Below the pieces are notes generated by a model that was given only the letters and a program-made list of their open reading frames with translations, was not told where the DNA came from and ran no database searches. 64,000 nt of DNA, from contig CBDHCQ010000004.1 of assembly GCA_965261255.1 (NCBI GenBank), forward strand, positions 1,302,001-1,366,000, read 5' to 3'. The position numbers and the translations under genes were made by a program. Origin of the DNA: Bin80 sp965261255 (GTDB lineage: Bacteria; Bacteroidota; Rhodothermia; Rhodothermales; Bin80). This document shows, piece by piece, positions 1-9,043 of the stretch. Every line of letters starts with the position of its first letter. The stretch's first letter is position 1.

Positions 1-282
1 CAGTGACTCAATGAAAATGCGTAGGGTATGTGCCCGGTTGCCCGTGAGAGCGCCTGGCAGGAGATCCACACTCAGATGCATTCTCCGACCGGCAGCGTAG
101 GCAGCTCCAATAAGTCCCACCCAGATCATCAGGTATCTTGCCAACTCTTCCGTCCATGAACTGGGATCTCGAAGGATAAACCTTGTAAAGACCTGCCAGA
201 GCACATCCAGTACCAATGCGGCCATGAGTGAAGCTACAAGTATAGCCAGAGAGCGGTCAAGCCACTTGCGAGTATGGGTCAT
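1..282 (-). CDS. TRAP transporter small permease (DctQ-like), 3' end cut off
   Basis: The minus strand is open from an ATG at 282 to the window edge, giving 94 codons with no stop. The start reads MTHTRKWLDRSL and is followed by a hydrophobic segment. After it comes WTEELARYLMIWVGLIGAA, the hallmark of the DctQ small membrane subunit of tripartite ATP-independent periplasmic (TRAP) transporters. These subunits have four membrane helices and join the DctM large permease to the periplasmic binding protein. The gene lies 41 bp downstream of the dctP-like gene on the same strand, so the two are surely one operon. A dctM gene is expected just left of the window. With uronate genes upstream, a sugar-acid substrate is a reasonable inference but is not shown. 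Confidence 0.88.
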   Translation of the reverse strand, partial: MTHTRKWLDRSLAILVASLMAALVLDVLWQVFTRFILRDPSSWTEELARYLMIWVGLIGAAYAAGRRMHLSVDLLPGALTGNRAHTLRIFIESL

Positions 283-323
283 CCTAGGCGGAGATTGTTC
301 ATTGCCAGGTAATTGATGTGCAG

Positions 324-1316
324 TCAACAAGCCTCTGAGTTATCACACGCAGAGGTCGCCTGGATTTGCTCTATGAGTGTGTAGATTTCGGGGGTTTCTC
401 GGTATTCGTCATAGAGGGAAGTCACACGCGCCGCAAAGGGCTCCTTGTCAGGGTATATGATCTCTACGCCGGCTTCCTGCACTTTCTGGAGGGCTTCTTC
501 GGTAGCGGCCTTCCACAGTTGCTTCTGGTATCCGGCGGATTCGTCAGCCGCCTGTTGTACCCATGACTGCTGTTCTGGCGTAAGCCGATTCCATACGATT
601 GTACTGATGAGCAGTACATCGGGGAGTCCAGTATGCTCATCAAGTGAATAGAATCTGCATACTTCATAGTGACGGGAGGTGTAGAATGAGGGAGGGTTGT
701 TTTCCGCACCGTCGACTACGCCCTGTTGAAGTGCGGTATAAAGTTCTCCCCACGCAATGGGAGTCGCTGACCCTCCCAGGCTATTCACCATTTTAACCTG
801 AGTTGCACTTTCAAGCGTACGGATCTTGAGTCCTTCCAGATCTTCCGGTGAGTGAACCGGTCGTTCTTTTGTGTAGAAGCTTCGACTTCCAGCGTCATAA
901 TAGGTAAGGCCACGTAACCAGTACTGCTCGCTGGACAACAGAATTCGGCGTCCAACAGGTCCACCCAGAACATCATAACGGTGCGCTTCGCTTCGAAATA
1001 TATAGGGTAAGCTGAGCACTTTATATTCGGGTGCAAATCCCTCGAGTACGGCTGAGGCCACCTTTGTCATTCCCAGGCTTCCAAGCTGCAATAGTTCAAG
1101 CAGTTGTCGCTCGGTGCCCAGTTGTTGGCTTGGATAAATCTGGATTTGGAGCGTACCACCGGACAGGCTGTCGAGTCTTTCCTGCATGAAAACCATGGCT
1201 TGGTGGACCGGATGATTAGTATCCAGCCCATGGCCGAGTTTGATGGTTTCCACGACGCCCGTGCGCGTGCAGCTCGCGGTTAGAAGAAATATCAGTACAG
1301 CGAGTCGACCTACCAT
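324..1316 (-). CDS. TRAP transporter substrate-binding protein, DctP family
   Basis: This 330-aa protein has the length and pattern of DctP/SiaP-type solute-binding proteins. The N-terminus is a short hydrophobic signal ending in a lipobox (LTASC, Cys about residue 16), so it is probably a lipoprotein rather than a free periplasmic protein. Family features include GLDTNHPVHQAM near the start, GTERQLLELLQLGSLGMT about residues 67-84, the LEGLKIRTLES segment that carries the carboxylate-binding Arg, and GVVDGAENNPPSFYTSRHYE about residues 199-218. It should capture an organic or sugar acid and pass it to the DctQM permease. Its start overlaps the end of the KduI/IolB-like isomerase by 7 bp, which links transport to uronate catabolism. 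The exact ligand is inferred from neighbours only. Confidence 0.92.
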   Translation of the reverse strand: MVGRLAVLIFLLTASCTRTGVVETIKLGHGLDTNHPVHQAMVFMQERLDSLSGGTLQIQIYPSQQLGTERQLLELLQLGSLGMTKVASAVLEGFAPEYKVLSLPYIFRSEAHRYDVLGGPVGRRILLSSEQYWLRGLTYYDAGSRSFYTKERPVHSPEDLEGLKIRTLESATQVKMVNSLGGSATPIAWGELYTALQQGVVDGAENNPPSFYTSRHYEVCRFYSLDEHTGLPDVLLISTIVWNRLTPEQQSWVQQAADESAGYQKQLWKAATEEALQKVQEAGVEIIYPDKEPFAARVTSLYDEYRETPEIYTLIEQIQATSACDNSEAC

Positions 1317-2251
1317 TCGTTCTCGTATCCGGGGCGCGTTACAATGGCTGACCAGTCTCGAACATTTTCAGTGAATGCCCCAAGGCACCAAACGAACATA
1401 AAATCTATTGACGGTGGTGCAATGGTATCGTGGTAATTGGGTGTCACGTTGATTGCCTGCTCATCAAAAACATGCACATAGGTGTTCACCTTTTCCGGTG
1501 GGCGTGCACAATTCTGGAGTACATAGGGCGTGTCTCCTTCGATATCCGAGGCGCAGCGGAAGTGATAAATTTCTTCTTTGGCTTCCGCTCCTAGTCCACT
1601 AGGTCCATCTGGGCCATGAAAATGAGGCGGGTAGCTTCCTACTCCTCCCCGCTGTCCCATAAAAGTATCCCCAAAAAGCAGCCGGCAGGCTTGAATATTC
1701 TGATCAACGAGTTTATAGACGGTGCGCTTGGACATAGGACGTTTTGTCCCCACATCAGCTGCCAGGGGAGTTCCTTCAATCTCGGCGTGTCGTACGAGGA
1801 CAGTGGGGTAACGGGTGTGGCAGTGGATTGCACGGTACTCGCTAACATCACAGATCCCCTCTGAAGCACTTATCAGGATGCGATCACCAATGCCGGCATA
1901 GACCAAGTCTCCCATGCCAAGGGCATGTGATGAACTGGCGGTTTCAATAATTGCTTTACCTCGGTTAACGTAGAATATTGCCTCGGCATCCTGAGGTAGC
2001 TTAACTTCTACGGGTTTGTAGTTTGGTCCCGAGGGATCAAGTATAACACGTGCCATGCGCAGGTACTCAAAACTAGAATTACCAGCCGTGATTACTTTCT
2101 GGTATCTATTCAAGGCCCCGCGTGCATCAAATAGCTCAACCTGGCGAAGCGCATCACTCCCGGGTACGACTGCACGTCCATGCAGCCTTCGTTGAGTTGC
2201 CGAGAGGGGAGGGGCCGTAATGATAGGTCCAATGTGTCGGATAGGAATCAT
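1310..2251 (-). CDS. KduI/IolB-family sugar-acid isomerase (5-deoxy-glucuronate isomerase-like)
   Basis: This 313-aa protein is a double cupin. The C-terminal half carries GSYPPHFHG about residues 206-214, then EEIYHFR, and later NVTPNYHDTIAPPS. These are the metal-binding His/Glu positions of the KduI/IolB family (compare SSYPPHKHD and EETYYHR in IolB). Family members interconvert keto and aldose forms of deoxy-uronates: KduI acts on 5-keto-4-deoxyuronate from pectin or alginate, and IolB on 5-deoxy-glucuronate in inositol breakdown. The local motif is closer to IolB, but the neighbours (uxaC divergent, TRAP transporter downstream) point to hexuronate use, so the substrate stays open. It heads the leftward operon with dctP and dctQ. 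Confidence 0.8.
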   Translation of the reverse strand: MIPIRHIGPIITAPPLSATQRRLHGRAVVPGSDALRQVELFDARGALNRYQKVITAGNSSFEYLRMARVILDPSGPNYKPVEVKLPQDAEAIFYVNRGKAIIETASSSHALGMGDLVYAGIGDRILISASEGICDVSEYRAIHCHTRYPTVLVRHAEIEGTPLAADVGTKRPMSKRTVYKLVDQNIQACRLLFGDTFMGQRGGVGSYPPHFHGPDGPSGLGAEAKEEIYHFRCASDIEGDTPYVLQNCARPPEKVNTYVHVFDEQAINVTPNYHDTIAPPSIDFMFVWCLGAFTENVRDWSAIVTRPGYENEW

Positions 2252-2316
2252 GAGGAGAGTATAGGTATTTCAGAGAGAAATTACGAGATTTGACCGAGTA
2301 ACAAGCTAAAGGATCT
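2252..2316. promoter_or_regulatory. Divergent control region between the isomerase/TRAP operon and uxaC
   Basis: Only 65 bp separate the two divergent starts, so promoters and any operator for both uronate transcription units must lie here or inside the coding ends. A Shine-Dalgarno-like AAAGGA sits three bases before the uxaC ATG. No clear Shine-Dalgarno is seen for the leftward gene. I see no convincing promoter hexamers and no strong inverted repeat. Confidence 0.4.
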
Positions 2317-3741
2317 ATGAGACGATTTCTTGACCGGAATTTCCTGCTTAGGAGTCCGGCTGCGGAGGAACTGTATCACGAATACGCAGCTGAGATGCCC
2401 ATAATTGACTATCACTGCCACTTGCCAGCGGAGGATATCGCAGCTGATCGAAGATTTGAAAATTTAACACAGGCGTGGCTGGAGGGAGATCATTATAAAT
2501 GGCGTGCAATGCGCATGAATGGCATTGAGGAGCGCTACTGTACCGGCTCCGCCGCAGACCGAGACAAATTTGATGCCTGGGCGCGTACGGTCCCGCAAAC
2601 AATCATGAATCCGCTCTACCACTGGACGCACCTGGAATTACGGAGGTATTTCGGAATTGAGGGCATCTTGGATAGCGGTTCCTCCAGGAGAATATTTGAC
2701 AAGTGCACAGAATTGCTGAGAACTCCGGAATACAGCTGTCGAGCTTTACTTGAACGTATGAGGGTGCGGGTTGTGTGTACTACCAACGATCCAATCGAAG
2801 ACCTGTCTGCTCATACCGCGATTGCGGAAGAGGGAGGGGCATTGGTAGTTGTTCCTGGATTTCGAGCTGATAGAGCTTCTCAGATTACGGATCCTGGCGC
2901 TTGGCGCACTTATGTTGCAGTGTTGGGGGAAGCGGCGAATCTAGACATTACTTCTCCAGATAATCTACTTGAAGCGTTGCAGATCCGTCATGATTTTTTC
3001 GTTGAGTGTGGATGCATGGTCAGTGATCACGGCGAGGAGCTACTGTACGCGGAGGATTATAAACCTGCTGATATTCAGCGCATTTTTGCTTGCACGTTGC
3101 GTGGTATTACGCCGTCCCGTAGTGACGTTAGGTTATTCAAGAGTTGGCTGCTGTATGAATTGGCAAAGATGGATCATGCAGCAGGGTGGACGCAACAATT
3201 CCATTTGTCTGCGTTGCGCAATAACAATTCTCGCGCACAGAAAGCAGATAGTGGCTATGACTCGATCGGTGATTTTACGATTGCGAAGGGGATTGCCAGC
3301 TTCTTGGATCGTCTCAACGCCAGTGGTCAACTGGCTAGAACAATACTCTATTCAGTCAACCCGGCACACAATGAGGTACTTGCGTCCATGTGTGGCAATT
3401 TCTGTGAGCATCCCATCCCGGCAAAAGTCCAATTTGGAACCGCGTGGTGGTTCATGGATCAGATTGACGGCATGGAGCGGCAGCTAACTGCTTTTGCAAA
3501 CATGGGACTCTTGAGTCACTTCGTGGGCATGCTGACCGACTCAAGAAGCTTCCTGTCTTTCCCGCGGCATGAGTACTTTCGGCGCATCCTGTGCAATATG
3601 ATTGGGACGCAGGTTGACCGAGGTGAGATACCCCGTGACCTAGACTGGCTTGGTCAACTCGTGCAGAACATCTGCTACAAAAATGCTCACGAGTATTTTC
3701 GCTTTCGAGGTAGTCCTGACTTTGGTGAAAACGAAGTTTGA
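2317..3741 (+). CDS. uxaC: Glucuronate (uronate) isomerase UxaC
   Basis: UxaC interconverts D-glucuronate with D-fructuronate and D-galacturonate with D-tagaturonate, the entry step of hexuronate catabolism in the cytoplasm. The 474-aa length matches the family. The start LDRNFLLRSPAAEELYHEYA and the metal-site motif IIDYHCHLP (His33, His35) are diagnostic of this amidohydrolase-fold enzyme. Further family blocks are NPLYHWTHLELRRYFGI, the VCTTNDP segment and VQFGTAWWFMDQ near residues 370-380. The ATG is preceded by AAAGGA, supporting this start. It is divergent from the KduI/IolB-like gene. uxaA lies 6 kb away on the other strand, so the pathway genes are nearby but split between operons. 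Confidence 0.96.
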   Translation: MRRFLDRNFLLRSPAAEELYHEYAAEMPIIDYHCHLPAEDIAADRRFENLTQAWLEGDHYKWRAMRMNGIEERYCTGSAADRDKFDAWARTVPQTIMNPLYHWTHLELRRYFGIEGILDSGSSRRIFDKCTELLRTPEYSCRALLERMRVRVVCTTNDPIEDLSAHTAIAEEGGALVVVPGFRADRASQITDPGAWRTYVAVLGEAANLDITSPDNLLEALQIRHDFFVECGCMVSDHGEELLYAEDYKPADIQRIFACTLRGITPSRSDVRLFKSWLLYELAKMDHAAGWTQQFHLSALRNNNSRAQKADSGYDSIGDFTIAKGIASFLDRLNASGQLARTILYSVNPAHNEVLASMCGNFCEHPIPAKVQFGTAWWFMDQIDGMERQLTAFANMGLLSHFVGMLTDSRSFLSFPRHEYFRRILCNMIGTQVDRGEIPRDLDWLGQLVQNICYKNAHEYFRFRGSPDFGENEV

Positions 3742-3776
3742 ATTATTCCAAACGATTCGCGGTAGGACCAGCCAAG

Positions 3777-6482
3777 CTACTGAAGTGTAACCTGCAATCC
3801 GAGGTTGAAGGAGCGTGGCAGTCCAAGAAAAACTTCTGCGTCATCCGCCCTGTTTGCTCCCGTACCATTACCACGGAAAGCATTAAAGCGTGAGTTGTTT
3901 GTCGCATCTTGGATATAGAACGAATCAAACAGGTTAAACACGTTGGCAAATACGCGAATTTGTCCTGGCCCCAGACGACGGGGAATCGTATAGCCGAGGT
4001 TAATGTCGAATATATTATAGCTCGGCACCTTCCAGACAGGTTGTCCCGACTGCCCACTATCCGTGCGACTTGAGGGATCAAAATCAGCATAGTAGTTCGA
4101 GTAGGAACGTCCAGTAATTTTGGCGTACATCCCACTCACAGGAAAAACGCTGATCGCGTAGGCGACCTGAGTCTGGGGTGCATCCCCCACTTTTACATCC
4201 TTTACGTAAAGAGATACAGTCTCCTGGGTGGAAGGATCTGAACGGTCCGGTGTGTATCTCGCAGAAACATCATCGGTATATTGCCAATTGCCGATGGACA
4301 GTGCCATATCTGCGCGGAGAACACGTAGCGGCTGATAAGCCACCTCCGCTTCAACCCCGCGGTGTAATGCATTCAACCCAAGGATGTTGATCAAGCCATC
4401 GTCTCCGTTTTGCTCCAATACTGAACGTGTGATCGTGCGGTCGTTCCATACGGTGTTGTACAGACTAACGGTGGTATTCACAGTGCGATCCGGGGACTCA
4501 TAAGAAATCCCGGCCTCTATTGCTCGGAACTGCTCATTCTGGGGGTTAGGGTTCAAAACACCCGTGATATCATTCAGTGCCCCATCGAGAATCGGCACCC
4601 TGGATACCAATCCTGCATTCACAAACGCAGAAATCATGTCGTTGAACAAATAGGAAGCACCACCCTTGATCTGGTATCCACCAATACGATCCGTAGTGAT
4701 GGTAAATGTGGTTCCGTCTCCAGCATCCCGAAAATAATCCTCGTGAGAGTATTTGATGGCTGAGTATCCTGCCATACCATAGGCATAGATACCGCCGCTC
4801 TGATAGGCACCCTGCAAAAACCCACCTAACCAGTCTACCTTGTTGGTATTGTTATAATTGAATCGATCTCCCAGCTGAAGCAGCTTGCCATTTTCTCCCC
4901 AAAAATCGCTATCAAAACGCCGGTATCCACTCCCACCCAACAAGTCACGTAACGTTCGATAATGGTCAATGGAGGCTGCGCGCCAATCAACGCCGGCTTC
5001 AAGAGTTAATGATTCGGTCATCTCATGCTTGAATTTTGAGATTGTCCCTATCGTCCACTGCACATTATGGCTGTTCCGAAGGATCCCTCGGGATTCGCCG
5101 TTTTCCTGATTTGCAGCAATAGTGCCATCGTAATCGACTACACGCGATGGACCTGAAGAATTCCACTGCATCCGTCCATGAGTCCCTGTTCCTCCACCCT
5201 TGCCACCAGAGTAATAGATGACAGTTGACCAGAGCGACCTGTCTGTTAGCTGGGTAAAAATGTTCAGGTTCAATTGAGGCTTGTGGAAAAAATTCTCGCG
5301 CTCGTTGATGGAGTTCTGCGAATTTCGGTGAACGGTGCCAAAACCGTTATGCTGTTCGTTGGTGTACGAAGAGGAAACAGGAGATACATTTTGGTTCCAG
5401 CGTCGTCCAGCTTCAGGGATGGTCTGCAGAATTTCTGTAATTGTTGATTGATCCAGCCCATCTGCCTCGAAAACTGAACGGGCATACTCATGGTCATAGG
5501 CAGCGATGTTTTGCCGATACAGGTTCTGTCCATGCCGCTGAGGTGCTCCAACCGCGTAGAAATCAATCCGATGCTTCCCACTGATATTCCATGCAGCGGC
5601 AACATAGTAAGCCCACGCATCAGTCCATGTACCGTCATAGTAGCCATCACCGGACTTTCTAACGCCACTCACCGTAAATGCATAGCGATTATTAATCAAG
5701 CCAGTTGATGCAGAGACGGTCGATTTGAGGAATCCGTCATTTCCAAATTCCTGTTTTGCCATGACGCGCCGTCTATTCGCAGCGGGATCCGTGAGGATAT
5801 TCAGTGTTCCACCGATAGAAGGCGTCGCCAGATTCACTGCGGACAACCCCCGCTGCAGCTGAATTGAGGTGGTTGCATCCCCAACGCCATCCCAGTTCGA
5901 CCAGTACACCCAACCGTTCTCCATGTCATTCACCGGAACGCCATTGATCATGACGGCAACATTCCGCTGATTAAATCCGCGTACATTCACACGTGCATCC
6001 CCAGCTCCACCTCCCTGAGCCGTACTATAGACGGAGGGGGTTGTATTCAAAACTAACGGGACATCGCGAGAGCCTAGCTCACGCTCAACCTGGAGTTTTT
6101 CAATGTCTGAATAGGCGACTGGAGTTTGCCGGTTTAAGGCTCTTGACGCGAATAACTCTAGAGCTTCAAGTGCTTGGCTCGACACTTGCAATGCAAAATC
6201 AAACGTGACATCTGCATCTTGAAGCGTAACGGGCTGCAAGACCGTTTCGTATCCGACAAAGGACACTTGAATAGTGTAAGTATTCAAAGGCAAATCACTA
6301 ATTCTGTAGGCCCCCTCGCCATCTGCTACCGAACCTGTGGTTGTACCGACAAGAATTACCGTTGCCCCTGGGAGAGGTAATCCGGACTCTGCGTCGGTTA
6401 CGATCCCGCTAATGGTATTCTGAGCATCCACAGAACCAGCAATTAGGAGTGAGGCAAGAATCGATAGAGTAGCTTTCATCAT
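3777..6482 (-). CDS. TonB-dependent outer-membrane receptor with carboxypeptidase-like N-domain (paralogue 1)
   Basis: The protein begins with a signal peptide (MMKATLSILASLLIAGS, cleavage near VDAQ). A carboxypeptidase-regulatory-like beta-sandwich follows (ISGIVTDAESGLPLPGATV, about residues 25-105), as is usual in SusC-like and related Bacteroidota receptors. The plug domain has NVRGFNQRN and MINGVPVNDMENGW, and the remainder is a 22-strand barrel ending in an aromatic/hydrophobic strand (FNLGLQVTLQ). A longer reading frame starts at 6506, but the double ATG at 6482/6479 gives the clean signal peptide, so I prefer it. No SusD partner is adjacent, so it is not a standard SusCD pair. It is strikingly similar to the receptor at 22590-25277. 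The substrate is unknown; uronate oligosaccharides are only a guess from position next to uxaC, with which it converges 35 bp apart. Confidence 0.9.
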   Translation of the reverse strand: MMKATLSILASLLIAGSVDAQNTISGIVTDAESGLPLPGATVILVGTTTGSVADGEGAYRISDLPLNTYTIQVSFVGYETVLQPVTLQDADVTFDFALQVSSQALEALELFASRALNRQTPVAYSDIEKLQVERELGSRDVPLVLNTTPSVYSTAQGGGAGDARVNVRGFNQRNVAVMINGVPVNDMENGWVYWSNWDGVGDATTSIQLQRGLSAVNLATPSIGGTLNILTDPAANRRRVMAKQEFGNDGFLKSTVSASTGLINNRYAFTVSGVRKSGDGYYDGTWTDAWAYYVAAAWNISGKHRIDFYAVGAPQRHGQNLYRQNIAAYDHEYARSVFEADGLDQSTITEILQTIPEAGRRWNQNVSPVSSSYTNEQHNGFGTVHRNSQNSINERENFFHKPQLNLNIFTQLTDRSLWSTVIYYSGGKGGGTGTHGRMQWNSSGPSRVVDYDGTIAANQENGESRGILRNSHNVQWTIGTISKFKHEMTESLTLEAGVDWRAASIDHYRTLRDLLGGSGYRRFDSDFWGENGKLLQLGDRFNYNNTNKVDWLGGFLQGAYQSGGIYAYGMAGYSAIKYSHEDYFRDAGDGTTFTITTDRIGGYQIKGGASYLFNDMISAFVNAGLVSRVPILDGALNDITGVLNPNPQNEQFRAIEAGISYESPDRTVNTTVSLYNTVWNDRTITRSVLEQNGDDGLINILGLNALHRGVEAEVAYQPLRVLRADMALSIGNWQYTDDVSARYTPDRSDPSTQETVSLYVKDVKVGDAPQTQVAYAISVFPVSGMYAKITGRSYSNYYADFDPSSRTDSGQSGQPVWKVPSYNIFDINLGYTIPRRLGPGQIRVFANVFNLFDSFYIQDATNNSRFNAFRGNGTGANRADDAEVFLGLPRSFNLGLQVTLQ

Positions 6483-6506
6483 GAAAATAGAATGGTTGTG
6501 AGTCAC

Positions 6507-6937
6507 GTTTTACTAGGGGGTTCCCAGATTAATATTTCCTCGCCGTTAAGATAAGATTAAGAGACAATTACATGAAAGTCTTCAAAAGTCCTGTTCACTT
6601 CGGTGGTTTTCAAGCGACTATGGAGCGTACGAACCAGTGTGCGTATCGGGACCGTGAATGACTTCAATCGTAGACAAATCCGCACCGGGACCCGAATAGA
6701 TGTTGTCATTCCTAGGATGACTACGAGAGCCAAGAGGCGAAACCAAGGTGTACACCAGCAGGGTTGCGAGTGTAGAGTAAGCGATCAATTCCGGCAGCTT
6801 TGGCTTGCACGACAACTACTTCGTCAACAGCGACCTAGTTTGCGTTAGACTCGGTCAATCAAGGTATGACTATATGCACAGGTGAATCCAAGAATTGTAG
6901 CCGCTTCATTGTATATATCTGTTTGAGCACGGAAATT
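6507..6937. other. Gene-free stretch upstream of the receptor
   Basis: No open frame here looks like a real protein by composition or motif. The stretch next to the receptor start is AT-rich and should hold its promoter. A 65-codon frame on the minus strand (6618-6815) has one hydrophobic segment but no recognisable family and no Shine-Dalgarno, so I do not call it a gene. Confidence 0.4.
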
Positions 6938-8197
6938 TCATTGGGTTGAGTCATCTTCCCAGAGCATGCGAATTGGGACTACATACATACCGTCCCCGAA
7001 ACTAGCACAAATTTCTCCGTCGTAAAGCACTGCCCCAAACGTGAATTTGTCAGGGTAGGCAGCCTTGATCTTGCGTAGTCCTTTGAAGTCAGAATTGAAT
7101 ACCGTGGCGGCAGCTTTGACCTCAATGCCGGCTAGTTCAAAGGCACCGTGCTCTATGATTATGTCCACCTCAACGCCATCCCGGTCACGAAAATGGTGGA
7201 ACGCATAGGGTTTGTTTGACGAACTAGCCTGTCGCTTCAATTCCTGAATAACAAATGATTCTACGAGCGGTCCAAGCTGGTCACGGTTTTTTGATAGAAA
7301 ATTGGCATCTATCCCCAACAGGGCACATGCCAATCCAGTATCTCCGACATGAATTTTTGGTGTCTTGATCAGCCGTTTCATCCGATTACTATACCACGGT
7401 GGAAGGCGTTCAATCAGAAATTGGTGTTCCAATAATGTCGCGTAATCTCGAACCGTGTTGTGGTTCATTTGCAACTTTGAAGCCATTGCCGACGCGTTGA
7501 AAAGTTGTCCTGTCAAATTTGCGGCAGCTGTGAGCAACTTGGGGATTGCTTCAGGAGAATGAATTCTAGCCAGATCTAGCACATCTTTTTGAATGAGGTC
7601 GGTAACATAATTGCGGTACCAAGTAGAACGCCTGTGGCCAGGTGGTCGGACTAGAGCTGCTGGATAACCACCGGCGACGATCCTGTCCATAAGGTTCATT
7701 GCCAATCGCTTTTTTCGGCGTGTTTGAAAATTGCCCGCAAACAGTCTCTCTAGGAAGGATGGTGCTTGGGATTGTTCGATTTCCTGTTGCGATAGGGGAT
7801 GGAGGCGCAGGGTCTCCATACGACCGACTAGTGCATCAGTTAACTCCGGTACAAGGATTACACTGGTTGAGCCTGTCAAGATATACCGTCCGGGTTTTCT
7901 GTTACGATCCACGGAAAGCTTCAGAATCCGAAATAACTCCGGTACGCGTTGAATTTCATCAAGAATAGCTTGGTCGGGACAATCGCTAATAAATCCCATT
8001 GGGTCATTTTGGGCAACGAGTCGGGTATCCGCGTCGTCTAAGGTGAAGTAGGAGTAACCGAGTGATTCCCCTATAATTTTCGCCAGAGTTGTTTTTCCAC
8101 ACTGACGCGGTCCATGGATCAGTGTCACCGGTGAGTCCCCAATTGACTCGGCTAGTAAGAATCTTAATTGTCGGGGGATGATCTCTTGCTTATGCAT
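6938..8197 (-). CDS. AAA-family ATPase with C-terminal DUF4143 domain
   Basis: This 419-aa protein starts with an AAA_14-type P-loop domain: Walker A GPRQCGKTT about residues 30-38, Walker B AILDEIQ about residues 97-103, then LTGSTS at the sensor position. The second half carries the DUF4143 winged-helix and PD-(D/E)XK-like region (HFRDRDGVEVDIIIE, then AGIEVKAAAT), which resembles a nuclease core. Such proteins are common, often in many copies and lineage-specific, and their cellular role is unsettled; links to mobile elements and toxin-like modules have been suggested. It stands alone: the nearest same-strand gene is 0.85 kb upstream. The gene is preceded directly by three 23-bp tandem repeats, which may be its control site. 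Confidence 0.9.
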   Translation of the reverse strand: MHKQEIIPRQLRFLLAESIGDSPVTLIHGPRQCGKTTLAKIIGESLGYSYFTLDDADTRLVAQNDPMGFISDCPDQAILDEIQRVPELFRILKLSVDRNRKPGRYILTGSTSVILVPELTDALVGRMETLRLHPLSQQEIEQSQAPSFLERLFAGNFQTRRKKRLAMNLMDRIVAGGYPAALVRPPGHRRSTWYRNYVTDLIQKDVLDLARIHSPEAIPKLLTAAANLTGQLFNASAMASKLQMNHNTVRDYATLLEHQFLIERLPPWYSNRMKRLIKTPKIHVGDTGLACALLGIDANFLSKNRDQLGPLVESFVIQELKRQASSSNKPYAFHHFRDRDGVEVDIIIEHGAFELAGIEVKAAATVFNSDFKGLRKIKAAYPDKFTFGAVLYDGEICASFGDGMYVVPIRMLWEDDSTQ

Positions 8198-8200
8198 TAA

Positions 8201-8261
8201 TCGGCAGATTTTCAGAAACTACTTCGGCAGATTTTCAGAAAATACTTCGGCAGATTTTCAG
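8201..8261. repeat. Three 23-bp tandem direct repeats upstream of the AAA ATPase gene
   Basis: The core TCGGCAGATTTTCAG occurs at 8201, 8224 and 8247, an exact spacing of 23 bp. The first two units share nearly all 23 positions (ending AAACTACT and AAAATACT), and the third is cut after the core. A perfect 6-bp inverted repeat, TCCAAC-ATC-GTTGGA, follows at 8263-8277, and a worn copy (TCGGCAATTGTCAAAAATAC) begins at 8284. The array lies 4 bp before the ATPase start codon, so it covers its leader or promoter. Spacing near two helical turns fits phased protein binding, but this is inference. Confidence 0.75.
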
Positions 8262-8277
8262 TTCCAACATCGTTGGA

Positions 8278-9043
8278 GTTGCTTCGGCAATTGTCAAAAA
8301 TACCTCCAAGCATACAGCCCATTTCATAAACAATATTCCATTTTCCTCCAATAAAGTCTAGTATCCCGTCCAAGCAGCACTTTCTCGTGTCTGACTGTTG
8401 GAGCCAAACTTCAGGTACATTATTCTCAAAACTTATCCTTTCAAATGGGTTGTCGCACTAGAATCTCTTGCAAAACTCTCTAGTTTGGAGGTGAATATTA
8501 TTCTGGGGGTGTCGAACCATTTGACACTGCACAACGGGGAGCACTACCACAACCGGCAATGTCCATGTGCGTAAGGCAATCATCTCTGCCGTATAGAAGC
8601 ACGCAAGGCTCCCTCGATGCAGGCGGGTGTCAAGGAACGGCAACAAGTGAGATCTGCGGAGGTCATTTCCATTACTTGGAAAGCAATTGACGCGGTAGGA
8701 GGCCCCAGAAAATTCCCTTGCGAGAACCGGCATCTCGCCGATGAATGCGCATTTCAAGACAGTGGCGACTCCACACGAACCCGGAATCATGTGTTACCGT
8801 CCTTCGAGATCCAAGCACATGAACACCAGGCTTGTTAGCCGTCAAAGCCACCAGATCACTTCTTCATAGGCCAAACTACACACTTTATGTAGCTTACAAA
8901 CAAGCGTAGCGCCCCGTTAGCTCTGCTTGAGTTGACAGTCCTACCACAAGAGGGTTTGCGGGGGCTATTGATGACAAACTTGTGTCAGGCCCGGTTGATC
9001 AAAATGGGCTAGCGGCGGGCCGTAACCGGTTGAGACAGTCGTC
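8278..9043. other. Gene-free stretch, possibly decayed DNA
   Basis: No frame in these roughly 770 bp reads like a genuine protein. The longest (minus strand 8458-8790, 110 codons) has no known motif, and its complement frames also look random. The length is large for this otherwise compact genome, so it may be a decayed gene or mobile element, but I cannot identify one. Confidence 0.35.

Noticed and set aside
2969..3487. 172-codon open frame inside uxaC in another frame
   Set aside because: uxaC is conserved across its full length; the overlapping frame has unrelated composition.
8201..8261. Short CRISPR array
   Set aside because: The units are tandem with only about 8 bp of nearly constant sequence between cores, not repeats separated by unique spacers, and no cas genes are near.
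8458..8790. 110-codon frame in the gene-free stretch after the 23-bp repeats
   Set aside because: No motif, no ribosome site, and composition like random sequence; listed only as part of a gene-free stretch.
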